A stretch of 64,000 nt of DNA from JAFGIN01 sp050301235 (GCA_050301235.1 JBNKZD010000233.1:48988-112987); one strand, 5' to 3'; counted from the stretch's first letter, positions 44,452-54,215 are shown. Numbers and translations are program-made. The notes: generated by a model not told the origin, from the letters alone.

Positions 44452-46629
44452 TTAAAAAGTTTCCGGCTGGGGGATTAACCCCCCTTTTCCATTTTTACGC
44501 TTCCCATCTTTAACCTTATACAGCGCCTGATCAGCAAGTTTAAGCAAGGTGTCAATATTAAAGCCATGTTCCTGTTTTGATGATGCCATGCCGGAAGAGT
44601 AACCAAGCTTCCATGGGTTTTCATTTGTCTCGTTGTACTCTGCAACCAGAAGATCCATTCTTTTTACTATCTGGATGTAGCCCGATTCTGAGCAGTCAAA
44701 TGCAAGTGCAGTGAACTCATCACCACCCATTCTGCCGATGATATCTGTTTTCCTGAACGATTTATTAAGAATCGTTGCAATCGCTTTTAAAGCGATATCA
44801 CCCTGGGCGTGACCGTATGTATCATTGATCGGCTTCAATTTATCCAGGTCAAAATAGATACAGATAAAAGAACTCATATTTCTTTTTGCAAGAGAAACAT
44901 ACCTGCTAGCAGCCGAAAGGAAACCACGCCGGTTCAATAATCCGGTGAGTTCATCCCTGACAGAGATCAGTTCCAGCTTGTCGTTTGCCCGTGAAAGGTC
45001 GTTGAGAGCCTGCTGAAGTTCTGCTGTACGTTCCTGGACTTTTTTCTCAAGCGAAATGCCGTATTCTCTCTCTTTCGCAATCATTTCCATCATCTGTAAT
45101 GTTCCACAAAGACTGCTGCGAATAGTTTCGAGAAACACAGGAGTACTGTCGGTAGGGTCAGTTAAGAAAAAACCGATATCCGAGTCTGTTTCAAATAAGG
45201 GTAAACAGACAAGATTAAAGGGGGCTTGTAAGGTTGATAGTCCGCCAGGGATGAACTGATTCGATCTGAAAACGGTCCCATGTGTATCGGAGATGTTGCC
45301 ATAAAAAAGTTCAGAGGTATCACTGCTTTTATAACGCAATACATATAGTTTCTTGATACCAATGTTGATCAGCTTAGCATGCAGAAATTCCCTTAATGCA
45401 GCAGGTTCAGATATTTTTCGAAGGTCATCGATAAAATCGAAGAACTGATCTTCATTTTCCTGATGCTTAAGTTGTCTGATCTCAAATTGTTCTTCACTGA
45501 TTGCCAGAAGTATCTGCCGGATCTTATTGTGGAGATCCGGTGATATTTCCTGAGCATGTTCATTCAGTATGTATCCAAGGCTTGAAAAAAGGTCGTTGAG
45601 TTTGTAACCATCTTTCAAAAGAGAAATTATCTGATTTTCAAGAAAATCGATTACTGAATGTTGATCCGTTTCCAGTAAATTGATAAATTGTTTCTCAAAG
45701 AGGGTACTGACCTGATTATCAGTGCGACGGGAGTCAATATTTTTGAATGGTACAGTGATGCTTCCACACGAACGTCGAAGGACCAGTCTGCTTGGTAAAG
45801 TAACTATAGTTCCTGAATCCCTTTTTCCCTCAATAATATCAATAAGGAGTTTCAATGCTTCCTTTCCAAGCTCGGAAACCGGTTGCCCTACAGTTGTCAA
45901 TGCTGGCGAACAGGCGCGAGCACTGATAAGATTGTCAAACCCCCCGATAATAATATCACCCGGAACCCTTATGCCCCTGCGAAGAAGTTCATTCATGGCG
46001 AAAAGTGCCATTTGGTCATTAGCGCCTACTAATGCATCAAAATGGATTTTTTTATTGTCAATAAATTCTTTTACAGCTGCAGGCCCGCTTTCCGGTAAAA
46101 ATGTACCTGTAAAAACGAGATCTTCATTGTAGGAAATCCCGTGTTCCTGAAGCGATTTGCGGTAGGCATCATAGCGCTCATCAGCATCCGTGCAACTGAT
46201 TGGTCCGCGAATGAATGCAATCTCTTTCCGATGGTGCTCTTCAATGAAATGGTCGACAAGCTCTTTCATTCCCGTAAAATTATCAACGATAACGCTGGAA
46301 TACCCTTTTTTGTTGAAACCTATATGCACTGAAGGGATCGCATCAAATCGGGAACAAAATTTCAAAAATTGCTCTTCTGTGACATAATTATTAAGGGAAC
46401 CGGACTGATAGATAATACCATCGAAGTCATCGGTGTTGATAAGATCAAAAACCCGGTTTCTTCGTACATTATTGAATTGAGGATTGTCTAAATCTCCGCC
46501 CCCAACCGTAATGAGTGATACTCCAAATTCTGATACAGCACGCTTAAGACCTGAATACATGATATGACAGTATTCAGAATGAAAATTATTTGCTAAAAAA
46601 GCAATGGTATAGGGTTTGGAGCTCTCCAT
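44452..46629 (-). CDS. LacI-type periplasmic-binding-fold sensor fused to diguanylate cyclase
   Basis: 725 residues. Residues ~5-285 form a LacI-like ligand domain (IAFLANNFHSEYCHIMYSGL, then RGPISCTDADERYDAY and VGANDQMALFAMNELLRRG) without the usual DNA-binding head. A ~250-residue helical middle follows, with coiled-coil signs near 520-560 (VQERTAELQQALNDLSRAND). A GGDEF domain at ~560-720 has the intact motif GGDEF at 635-639 and the inhibitory RKTD I-site five residues before it. It should make cyclic di-GMP in response to a sugar or similar ligand in the cytoplasm, since there is no signal peptide or transmembrane helix. Confidence 0.88.
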   Translation of the reverse strand: MESSKPYTIAFLANNFHSEYCHIMYSGLKRAVSEFGVSLITVGGGDLDNPQFNNVRRNRVFDLINTDDFDGIIYQSGSLNNYVTEEQFLKFCSRFDAIPSVHIGFNKKGYSSVIVDNFTGMKELVDHFIEEHHRKEIAFIRGPISCTDADERYDAYRKSLQEHGISYNEDLVFTGTFLPESGPAAVKEFIDNKKIHFDALVGANDQMALFAMNELLRRGIRVPGDIIIGGFDNLISARACSPALTTVGQPVSELGKEALKLLIDIIEGKRDSGTIVTLPSRLVLRRSCGSITVPFKNIDSRRTDNQVSTLFEKQFINLLETDQHSVIDFLENQIISLLKDGYKLNDLFSSLGYILNEHAQEISPDLHNKIRQILLAISEEQFEIRQLKHQENEDQFFDFIDDLRKISEPAALREFLHAKLINIGIKKLYVLRYKSSDTSELFYGNISDTHGTVFRSNQFIPGGLSTLQAPFNLVCLPLFETDSDIGFFLTDPTDSTPVFLETIRSSLCGTLQMMEMIAKEREYGISLEKKVQERTAELQQALNDLSRANDKLELISVRDELTGLLNRRGFLSAASRYVSLAKRNMSSFICIYFDLDKLKPINDTYGHAQGDIALKAIATILNKSFRKTDIIGRMGGDEFTALAFDCSESGYIQIVKRMDLLVAEYNETNENPWKLGYSSGMASSKQEHGFNIDTLLKLADQALYKVKDGKRKNGKGGLIPQPETF

Positions 46630-47309
46630 TCCAAAATTCTACAATAAAAAATTGTAGATGCCAACTATGTTGGTAACAGCCCAGCACATGGAACGAAAAA
46701 TAATTACTGCAATTGAGTACAAAAACCCGGTGAAGCACCCCTTATGGCGGATCGACTATTGCCAGTTCTTACGTTGCGGTTTCTGCCAGGGTGATTTGCA
46801 CAACACGCAATCATCACCCCATCGGTACCGGTTGTCTGAAGCATCGGTCCGAGAAGAGCCGCTTCGGCGGTATGGCCATGAATAGAAACCACAGTGAAGA
46901 TTGCTGGTTGCAAAATTGGTAAGCATTGTCGTATGTACGAGTTGTACTGTTTGACCTATCCCTGGACCAAATATGATCGGTGCATGAAGAAATCCGTTTT
47001 TATGACTGCGCATTCGTCTCACCTCTGCTCCCTCTCCAAAAAATTGGAGAAGGGGAGCTCTGAATTTGCATTTTTCCTTAGCTCTGAAAGAGCGACATTC
47101 AATAGCCCGGGCTAACGGCCCGGGCGGTTATATTTGTCATGTTTTCGAAGCTCTGTAGGAGCGACATAAAAAGGGTCGTAAATCACAAATGCAATTTGTT
47201 TCAAATTATACCAATTGGTATTACATCATATAGTTCAAAATATTATTCTAAAAGGTACAATACTTAATAATACAATTTAGTATATTTTATAAAAATCTGG
47301 AGGATAAAG
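46630..47309. other. Repeat-rich intergenic region without a supported gene
   Basis: About 680 bases. The first part has two overlapping minus-strand frames (46704-47022) with protein-like stretches but no family, possibly a decayed gene. A hairpin of CTCTCCAA and TTGGAG arms lies at 47032-47051. Two GCTCTGAA/GCTCTGTA modules follow. The end is AT-rich and carries the promoter and a GGAGG site for the next gene. Confidence 0.5.
47045..47175. repeat. GCTCTGAA-GAGCGACAT dispersed modules (family C)
   Basis: AGCTCTGAAAGAGCGACATT (near 47083) and AGCTCTGTAGGAGCGACATA (near 47150) are near copies of the string in the composite repeat at 19440. Between them GCCCGGGC occurs twice around TAACG (47107-47127). 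Confidence 0.6.
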
Positions 47310-48419
47310 ATGAACCCATTTAGATATGGACAGGTCGTCACAAGCAAAAACTACTGCAATCGGCCGGATCTTGAGCAGAAACTGCAATCCCATTTACTTT
47401 CGGGGCAGAATACGTATCTTGAGGGCGAACGGCGAACCGGAAAGACATCGCTGATTTTTCAAGCCGTTACAAAAACACACTCCAAATGGATTATCTATAT
47501 TGACCTTCTTGAAGTACGTACAATTGAAGATATAAATAAGCGGATTCTTAATGGAATTGTAAAAGCGACTGGTGGTCGAAACCTGGTCCAGAATGTTATA
47601 AAAAGTGTTGCAGCGCTCAGGCCGGTAGTTTCATTTGATCCCATAACAGGTTCACCATCAGTTTCGATCGACTCTACTTTGAAACTTCAACCGGAATCCC
47701 TTGAAGGGATACTGGATTTGTTATCTGGTAAAGAGTTTAAAAATGCAGTCATTGCCATTGATGAATTTCAGGATATCCGCAATCTTGAAAATGCTGATCA
47801 GGTGCTTGCTGTCATGCGAAGTAAGATACAATTTTTCGAAAATATCCCGTTTGTATTCTGCGGCAGTATCCGCTCTCAGATGCACATGATTTTTAATGAT
47901 CCTGAAAGCCCATTTTTTAAATCTGCCATGCTGCTTAGTGTTGGAGCGATTGATAGGATAACATTTAATGAATTTATTGTTGAGAAATTTAATGAAGGTA
48001 AAAGGAAAATTGCAGGTGTGGTTGTTAACAAACTGCTGGATATTACCAAGGATAACCCGGGAGATACGCAGCAGTTGTGTTCAGCGCTGTACGATGTAAG
48101 TAATGAGGATGTCACAATCGATGAGAGTACTATAAGTGAAGCGCTTCAGTACCTTTTTGCAGAGGAGCGGAAAGGGTATGAAGTACAGCTTGCGCGATTG
48201 ACTGCAACTCAGATAAAATGCCTGACAGCAGTGGCACGGGTTGGCGGAAGAAATACATCTTCTGCTGAATTTATAAGGGCCTGCGGAATCGTTCTGCCAT
48301 CAACAATAAGGAAAGCCTTAACTCGCCTTGAACAGCTGAAAATAGTGTACTGGTGTAATGGAGAGTTTAAATATGTCAATCCGTTTTTTGCCCAGTGGCT
48401 GGTTTTTATGAATTACTAA
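47310..48419 (+). CDS. ATPase_2-type (archaeal-style) AAA/STAND ATPase
   Basis: 369 residues. Walker A is GERRTGKT (residues 39-46) and Walker B is AVIAIDEFQD near 148. A sensor-like CGSIRS is near 187, and a C-terminal winged-helix-like part near 290-369 has LTATQIKCLTAVARVGGRNT. This layout fits the PF01637 ATPase_2 family, abundant in archaea and scattered in bacteria, often of unknown role and frequently in mobile or variable regions. GGAGG lies 7 bases before the ATG. No partner gene is adjacent on its strand. The upstream spacer is repeat-rich, suggesting a variable locus. Confidence 0.85.
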   Translation: MNPFRYGQVVTSKNYCNRPDLEQKLQSHLLSGQNTYLEGERRTGKTSLIFQAVTKTHSKWIIYIDLLEVRTIEDINKRILNGIVKATGGRNLVQNVIKSVAALRPVVSFDPITGSPSVSIDSTLKLQPESLEGILDLLSGKEFKNAVIAIDEFQDIRNLENADQVLAVMRSKIQFFENIPFVFCGSIRSQMHMIFNDPESPFFKSAMLLSVGAIDRITFNEFIVEKFNEGKRKIAGVVVNKLLDITKDNPGDTQQLCSALYDVSNEDVTIDESTISEALQYLFAEERKGYEVQLARLTATQIKCLTAVARVGGRNTSSAEFIRACGIVLPSTIRKALTRLEQLKIVYWCNGEFKYVNPFFAQWLVFMNY

Positions 48420-48576
48420 TGAGGACGACTAAATTTTCATCAATCTGAATATCTTTTTTTCAGCTCAATAGTAGTTTTAAAGGAGGGGTACCTTCAATTT
48501 TTTCTCTTTGCTCGCTGTCCCGCAGTCTTTTTGTCTTGTTAAAATCCTGTAAATAAATGTGACAATAGAATATATG

Positions 48577-49152
48577 CTATTTAGAACTGTCCGCTTTGAC
48601 AGAATTTCTTATCTTCTCAAACAGATCTTCACGGGTTAAAACATATGTGGCCTGGTCGTTTTGCAGGAATAACTTCTCATTTTCAATTTTCCAGGTGTAG
48701 ACATTGCATTCATTTTCAAAACAAAGAGAATTGTTGTTGCAAATTATAAGGTTACTTCTGTCAGTAAACCAGTCAAACTCTCCTAGTGAATAAAAATTGT
48801 ATCCCCATGTGAAAAACCAGTATTTGTTAATTTCTATAATTTCTGTATCAATTAGACTCACTTTTGACGTATCAGTTATGGTATCACAGTGCTCTTCTTC
48901 GATGAATCGTTCATTAGAAAATTGATATTGCACCCTTTGAAGTCTTATCTTATCGCAATAGTAAGAATATGTTTTTCCCTTTCTGTTGGTAGAATCACAA
49001 TATCCATAGGTGTTCTCAATGTGGTAATAATACCATATCCCAAATAACTCTGGTTTTTTAACCTGATCAGTACAATTACTCTTTAAACACCCATTTTCAA
49101 TAAAAGCAAAAAAAATGGTAATCAGCAAAAATATAACTTTTAACAAATTCAC
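48577..49152 (-). CDS. Hypothetical lipoprotein, last gene of an envelope cassette
   Basis: 191 residues, GTG start overlapping the upstream stop (GTGA), with GAGGA 4 bases before it. The lipobox is ENGC (Cys22), somewhat atypical. The mature part is rich in Tyr, Asn and Cys (FGIWYYYHIENTYGYC, then CNNNSLCFENECNVYTW), with eight or more cysteines after the lipid-modified one that may form disulfides. No family recognised. Confidence 0.7.
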   Translation of the reverse strand: MNLLKVIFLLITIFFAFIENGCLKSNCTDQVKKPELFGIWYYYHIENTYGYCDSTNRKGKTYSYYCDKIRLQRVQYQFSNERFIEEEHCDTITDTSKVSLIDTEIIEINKYWFFTWGYNFYSLGEFDWFTDRSNLIICNNNSLCFENECNVYTWKIENEKLFLQNDQATYVLTREDLFEKIRNSVKADSSK

Positions 49153-49676
49153 TTATTCCTCGCATCTGAGGAGGTAATGTTCTTCTGTCCTTTAAAATTG
49201 ATGCTAATCCCTATTTTAATATTCGAAACGAATCCTGCTCGAATAGGGCCGTATATACTGTAATCATAAGTATAGTGCAGTAAAGGAAATCGGAGGAAAA
49301 GGGAATATCGCTCATTAAAAAGAAATTCTGGTTCGATAGCAAGTGCTGTGAGGTGTGGCTCAAAAGATGTAAAATCATCGAAACGATCCCAAAAATCAGC
49401 ATATCTTAATGCCATTCCAAAACCGCTTGAAAAGTATAAATTCACTTTGTCGTGCCCAATTTTCAACCATCGAAAATATGCGCTACCTTTGACTCCAGTA
49501 AATATTGCCCCGTCAAAGTCTTCAACTCTGCATACCTCCAGGGCCTGGGAAAACTTGAAATGTTTCTTCCCCTCCCATCCCCATTCAATCCCACTATTTG
49601 TAAATGAAAAAACAAACGCATCTACAGGTTTGGAGAAAAAAACAAATAAAATTAAAGCAATAAACAATCGTTTCAT
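49149..49676 (-). CDS. Small outer-membrane-like protein, paralogue of its upstream neighbour
   Basis: 175 residues with a signal peptide (MKRLFIALILFVFFSKPVDA). The pattern F.F.....GI..G......FK, LEP..LF..R.SLF.R and a final run of alternating residues ending GISINFKG match the neighbour 49673-50218, indicating a duplicated beta-rich fold. Gene overlaps are ATGA upstream and GTGA downstream, so four genes are co-translated. Function unknown. Confidence 0.7.
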   Translation of the reverse strand: MKRLFIALILFVFFSKPVDAFVFSFTNSGIEWGWEGKKHFKFSQALEVCRVEDFDGAIFTGVKGSAYFRWLKIGHDKVNLYFSSGFGMALRYADFWDRFDDFTSFEPHLTALAIEPEFLFNERYSLFLRFPLLHYTYDYSIYGPIRAGFVSNIKIGISINFKGQKNITSSDARNK

Positions 49677-50218
49677 TTGCTCTCTCCGGAATTCGTATTC
49701 CGCTTAAAACATCTAATCCTGATACCAATAGCTGATGAGTTAACCAATGCTCGGCTCCCATCATTACGTAACTCATACATTCCGGCAGAGACCCATTTTT
49801 TGGGGAGAAGGTTGATATTTAACAAACTGCACCGAATAAACAGTGAGACACGGTCGGTAAACATAACAGAAGGTTCAAGATCAAGAACTTTTAAGCCAAA
49901 AGCAAGCATTTCGTAATCGCTATAAGTGTAGTACTCATTTCTATACCTTTTATACTGAACATAAACGCCACTCATACAGTTCAAAATGAAAACACTCCGT
50001 TCGAACTTAAACCATCGGGGAGTAACGCAACCTCTTACTGATGAGAGCCCGCCAAGAGTATAAAACCCTTCACATGAGGTAAGCAGCTTGAAATGGCTGC
50101 GATCTAAAAACCCAAGATCGATCCCCTTTGTGTGGATACCGAATTCAAAAGCAAAGGAGTTGCTGGTGAGCAACAATAAAAATATCAAGACAGTTTTAAG
50201 TGAGAATTTAATATTCAT
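49673..50218 (-). CDS. Small outer-membrane-like protein, paralogue of its downstream neighbour
   Basis: About 181 residues from the ATG at 50218, chosen because the signal peptide MNIKFSLKTVLIFLLLLTSNSFA starts there; a site 30 bases upstream is also in frame. The body shares the GI..G, FK, LEPSVMF..RVSLFIR pattern with the next gene. Two or three cysteines are present. Beta-rich and exported; function unknown. It starts 7 bases after the preceding gene's stop, and its own stop overlaps the next start (ATGA). Confidence 0.7.
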   Translation of the reverse strand: MNIKFSLKTVLIFLLLLTSNSFAFEFGIHTKGIDLGFLDRSHFKLLTSCEGFYTLGGLSSVRGCVTPRWFKFERSVFILNCMSGVYVQYKRYRNEYYTYSDYEMLAFGLKVLDLEPSVMFTDRVSLFIRCSLLNINLLPKKWVSAGMYELRNDGSRALVNSSAIGIRIRCFKRNTNSGESK

Positions 50219-50225
50219 AAATGTG

Positions 50226-50681
50226 TTACTTTTTCCTGAAATTAACATTGTATGCTACATTAAAAAAGAACGTTGGAAAAACTGGTGTCTGAGGCTTCTC
50301 GTAGTAATTGAACCTTGTCCATAAAACAGAACCATCAGTTTGAGTGCTGACAGAGACTATTCTGGCAAAAGGACCGAAATCAAGAGAAAAACTGCCGTAA
50401 AGCGGTGGCTTTCGCCAATGAATGTTAGGACTTTTAGAACTTGAACTGTACACAGCGTCAGACGGTGGGTGATTGTTATCAGTGAATTCGATCTTGTTAA
50501 CAGAAGAATAGCTTATAGCTCCGGAGATTCGTGCATGAGGGATTGCAATGGAATCTACCGGTCGTGGTAAAAAAGTACTGTTAGGCAATCCTCTCATTTT
50601 GAAATAGTTGATATGTTCGACTGATGTACAGTTTAAGAAAACAATTGCTAGGAAAACTGGATGGAAAAGACATTTCTGCAT
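50226..50681 (-). CDS. Hypothetical lipoprotein, first gene of an envelope cassette
   Basis: About 151 residues from the ATG at 50681, with GGAG 5 bases upstream. The signal peptide ends in FLNC (Cys18). The mature region has a Ser/Pro-rich part and a beta-rich C-terminus (PPLYGSFSLDFGPFARIVSV, ending FFNVAYNVNFRKK), resembling part of a small barrel. No family recognised. It leads the four-gene minus-strand series. Confidence 0.65.
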   Translation of the reverse strand: MQKCLFHPVFLAIVFLNCTSVEHINYFKMRGLPNSTFLPRPVDSIAIPHARISGAISYSSVNKIEFTDNNHPPSDAVYSSSSKSPNIHWRKPPLYGSFSLDFGPFARIVSVSTQTDGSVLWTRFNYYEKPQTPVFPTFFFNVAYNVNFRKK

Positions 50682-51106
50682 TATGGCTCCGAAGCTTTCA
50701 CATAAGGGTTTTTTCCTCACAGGCTCTACTAATATATATTGAGTTGTATGGAATTACAAATGAGGCATTCCAGATAAATGCATCTGTTTAAAATGTCGAT
50801 TCAAATGATGAAATTACGGCATCTCTTTTTAAGCTGATTTTGTTTGCAATCACCTGGCAAAATTTCAAACAGAATAAAAGTATCTCAACCAAGTGCAAAC
50901 CAAAAGAAGTATAGCGTTATCTTCACTCGACACCCCCTCGGCAGTCCCGGTTGAACCATGTTCGGATTCTAATCTATCTTGCCGGACCAGGTAATGCCTG
51001 CCCTCTGGAGTTTCAACGAAAGGGGTGAAAATCCCAAAAGAAATTTAAAATCTGAAAACGATTCAAGATGCATGAGTAGTTGTAGTAATGGTATCTAATT
51101 TGCACT

Positions 51107-51140
51107 ATAAAAAAGAAGCGCCGAGAATAAATCCCGGCGT
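51107..51140 (-). terminator. Rho-independent terminator downstream of mutS
   Basis: On the minus strand CGCCGGGA, loop TTTAT and TCTCGGCG form an 8-base stem with one G-U pair, followed by CTTCTTTTTTAT. It lies ~260 bases after the mutS stop. Confidence 0.75.
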
Positions 51141-51254
51141 TTCCGCTTCACCCATATAGTTGCAAGGAGGGCCCTTGCGTAGTAGGAAAATAAGAGGTAC
51201 TCATAATATAACAAATTCAATCACATGGCACAAGTTTTTTTTATAAAAAAAGTT

Positions 51255-51395
51255 AAAAAGTTCAAGGTTCAGGGTTCAAAGGTTCGTCTGGAGAAGAATC
51301 TGGAACCATGGGTCCTGTTCATTTATATAACCAGGCGAGGCATAAATTTCTACTTCTTCGATAACTTTTGAACCTTGAACGATGAACCCTGAACG
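51255..51395. repeat. Inverted array of GTTCAAGGTTCA-type repeats flanking the mutS end
   Basis: The left arm (51255-51287) reads GTTCAAGGTTCAGGGTTCAA. The right arm (51363-51395) carries GAACCTTGAAC and GAACCCTGAAC in the opposite orientation. The space between is ~75 bases without a gene. Such short iterated units are common as dispersed intergenic repeats. Confidence 0.6.
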
Positions 51396-51396
51396 A

Positions 51397-54102
51397 CTAA
51401 AGCGGAATCTGTGTTGCTTTCTGCTTGAGCTCTGACAGAATATTGAGCGCTTCGATCGGCGTGAGACCATTGATATCGATATTCTGAATATGATGAAGGA
51501 TTTCGGAATGGATAGCATCCATGGCGTTGAGTTGCACCCCAGATGAAAACAGATCGGTCTGAATTCGCTCTGCTGCAGCTTTTTCTTCACGGTGGCGGGC
51601 AAGGACCGGTTTGTGATCGGGAGTAAGCTCCATATTCTCAAGATTTGCAAGAATTTCACGGGCACGGATAATAACTTTTTTAGGCACACCCGCCAGACGA
51701 GCCACCTGAATTCCATAGGAGTGATCACAACTTCCGACATCAATTTTTCTTAAGAATATGATCCGGTCGTTCCACTCTTTTACTTTCACATGGAAGTTCT
51801 TGATACGGGGGTAGAGAAGCGACATCTCGGCGAGTTCGTGGTAGTGGGTAGCAAAAAGTGTGCGGCCCCTTTTCCCTGGAGACTCATGAAGGTACTCAGC
51901 GACAGCCCAGGCGATCGAGATCCCATCAAAGGTTGATGTTCCCCGACCGACTTCATCAAGGAGAATAAAACTGTTATCGGTAGCATTGTTCAGGATATTT
52001 GCAACTTCAATCATTTCTACCAAAAAGGTACTTTGACCGCGGGCGAGACGATCTGATGCTCCCACACGGGTGAAAAATTTATCGACAATCCCCACCTGTG
52101 CAAACGTCGCCGGAACAAATGAGCCAATTTGCGCCATGATAGCAATAAGGGCGTTCTGGCGGAGATAGGTGGATTTTCCAGCCATATTGGGACCGGTGAT
52201 CAGGAGAATCTGCGACTCTTTTTTGATTATTTCGGTATCGTTAGGGACAAACTGCTCCGCAGGGTTCATCCGTTCGACTACCGGGTGGCGACCTTCTTTT
52301 ATCACAAGATCACCACTGTCGGTGATTACCGGACGGCAATAGCGATATTCTACAGCGATTTTGGCAAGTGATACAAATACATCGAGGGTGGCGATTGCTT
52401 CAGCGGCCTTCTGCACTTTGACACACTGGTCAGCGACTTTCTTTCGGATACCGACAAAAATATCATATTCAAGTCCCGAGAGACGCTCTTCAGCGCCGAG
52501 TACCTTGGATTCGACCTCTTTGAGTTCCGGAGTGATGTATCGCTCACCATTGACAAGTGTTTGTTTGCGGATGTAATCCTCAGGGACCGATTCCATATTT
52601 GCTTTTGAGATTTCGATATAGTAGCCGAATACTTTGTTGAATCCGACTTTAAGAGATGATATCCCGGTGCGTTTGCGTTCGGATTCCTGAAGTCTCGCGA
52701 TCCACTGTTTGCCATTGACTGCGGCATCACGGATCTCATCAAGTTCAGCAGATATACCTACTTTGATAATACCCCCTTCACGAATAGTCAATGGGGGGGT
52801 CTCCTCGATTGTGGTATCGATCAAACTGTAGAGTTCATCAAAGCCAGTTAGTGCATCAGCAGCAGTAGTGAGAAGTTTACTGCTTATTGTTGAAAGTGCC
52901 TTTACAATTCGTGGAAATACTGCGAATGATGTTTTGAGTGCGACCAGGTCGCGTGCATTGGCTCTCTCAAATGTCACTCTTCCGATAAGCCGCTCGAGAT
53001 CGGCAATACGTTTCAATTGAAGTTCAATTTCGTTGCGGGTAAATGAATCTTTTTTGAGCGATTCTACACAGTTAAGACGTTCGGTGATAAGTGGTATTGA
53101 TTTTAAAGGATGAGTGATCCAGCGCTTGAGAAGCCGGGCGCCCATTGAAGTTCCTGTTCGATCAAGAACTGAGATCAGGGTTCCACCGTCGACATCGTCG
53201 CTCTGAAGAGGCTTGAGGAGTTCTAGGTTTCTTATCGTTGATGGGTCCAGTTCGGAGTAATCGGTTTCGTTGCCGGGGACAATTGATGTAATATGCTGAA
53301 GGTCGTTTTTTTTCTGTTCTTTGAGGTACTGAAGAAGTGCGCCGGCGGATGATACCCCGCGGGTATACCCTTCAAGGCCAAGTCCCTGTACTGAGACGAC
53401 ATGGAAATGATCTTTGATTGCATCAAGGGCATTATCAAATGAAAATTTCCATCCATCGTAGCGTGAAACGACAATTTTACGGTAACTCTTGTCGACAATT
53501 GCAAGTACAGGATTTTCGACTGGCTCTTCAGGGATAACAATTTCGCTGGGTTCAATCCGTGCAAGCTCATTTTCAAGATCAGTTAATGGAAGTTCCCTGA
53601 CCTGAAACAGGCCGGTTGAAAGATCGCACACCGACAATCCCACCTGCTGTTTTTCACAATGAACGCCGACAATAAAGTTGTTCGCTTTTTCTTCAATGAA
53701 ACTATCTTCAACTGCAGTTCCTGCAGTGATCACCTCGATAACATCGCGCTTGACAATACCTTTTGCCTGTTTGGGATCTTCAGTTTGTTCACAGATTGCG
53801 ATTTTATAGCCGGCTCGAACAAGACGATTTGCGTAACGGTCTAATGCATGATGAGGGAATCCGGCAAGGGGGGTCATCTCGGCGCATCCGTGGTTACGAC
53901 TGGTCAGTGTGATACCTAAAACCTGTGATGCAATCCTGGCGTCTTCGTTGAACAGTTCGTAAAAATCACCCATGCGGTACAGAAGAACCGTTTGTGGATT
54001 GCGGGCTTTGATCTCGTTATACTGGCGCATTAATGGTGTGGCGCCTTCAGGGGTTTTAATTTCCGAAATTGAATCTGGTTCTTTTTCAGAGATTGTCGAC
54101 AT
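51397..54102 (-). CDS. mutS: DNA mismatch repair protein MutS
   Basis: 901 residues, a normal MutS1 length. The mismatch-binding Phe-x-Glu is present in RMGDFYELF near residue 47. The clamp and lever regions follow, then the ATPase with Walker A GPNMAGKST (637-645), the DEVGRGTSTFDG segment and THYHEL. It detects mispaired bases and recruits MutL. mutL is not in the window. The C-terminal ~45 residues (LSELKQKATQIPL at the very end) fit the dimerisation part. It is transcribed alone and ends near a terminator at 51107-51140. Confidence 0.97.
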   Translation of the reverse strand: MSTISEKEPDSISEIKTPEGATPLMRQYNEIKARNPQTVLLYRMGDFYELFNEDARIASQVLGITLTSRNHGCAEMTPLAGFPHHALDRYANRLVRAGYKIAICEQTEDPKQAKGIVKRDVIEVITAGTAVEDSFIEEKANNFIVGVHCEKQQVGLSVCDLSTGLFQVRELPLTDLENELARIEPSEIVIPEEPVENPVLAIVDKSYRKIVVSRYDGWKFSFDNALDAIKDHFHVVSVQGLGLEGYTRGVSSAGALLQYLKEQKKNDLQHITSIVPGNETDYSELDPSTIRNLELLKPLQSDDVDGGTLISVLDRTGTSMGARLLKRWITHPLKSIPLITERLNCVESLKKDSFTRNEIELQLKRIADLERLIGRVTFERANARDLVALKTSFAVFPRIVKALSTISSKLLTTAADALTGFDELYSLIDTTIEETPPLTIREGGIIKVGISAELDEIRDAAVNGKQWIARLQESERKRTGISSLKVGFNKVFGYYIEISKANMESVPEDYIRKQTLVNGERYITPELKEVESKVLGAEERLSGLEYDIFVGIRKKVADQCVKVQKAAEAIATLDVFVSLAKIAVEYRYCRPVITDSGDLVIKEGRHPVVERMNPAEQFVPNDTEIIKKESQILLITGPNMAGKSTYLRQNALIAIMAQIGSFVPATFAQVGIVDKFFTRVGASDRLARGQSTFLVEMIEVANILNNATDNSFILLDEVGRGTSTFDGISIAWAVAEYLHESPGKRGRTLFATHYHELAEMSLLYPRIKNFHVKVKEWNDRIIFLRKIDVGSCDHSYGIQVARLAGVPKKVIIRAREILANLENMELTPDHKPVLARHREEKAAAERIQTDLFSSGVQLNAMDAIHSEILHHIQNIDINGLTPIEALNILSELKQKATQIPL

Positions 54103-54215
54103 GGGTTTTGCCTGTTCCTGGATTATTGGTTTTTTTGAATGATTATTTCTTTAAATATAAAACACGACTTTGTTGGGATTGGAAGGTTTTTTGGGGTATG
54201 CGTTAAAGAAATATC

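Larger units (their letters stand above)
50682..51396. other. Intergenic region between mutS and the envelope cassette
   Basis: About 715 bases with no supported gene. It carries the promoter of the four-gene cassette, a minus-strand terminator at 51107-51140 for mutS and an inverted GTTCAAGGTTCA array at 51255-51395. The stretch 50930-51020 is comparatively GC-rich (CAGTCCCGGTTGAACCATGT) but shows no clear frame or RNA fold that I can name. Confidence 0.5.

Noticed and set aside
46704..47022. Minus-strand frames with protein-like stretches in the spacer
   Set aside because: Two overlapping frames each look partly protein-like but neither has a family or a full-length gene; treated as a possible remnant only.
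48577..50681. The envelope cassette as a defence system linked to the neighbouring ATPase
   Set aside because: The ATPase is on the opposite strand and the cassette proteins look exported; nothing ties the two together.
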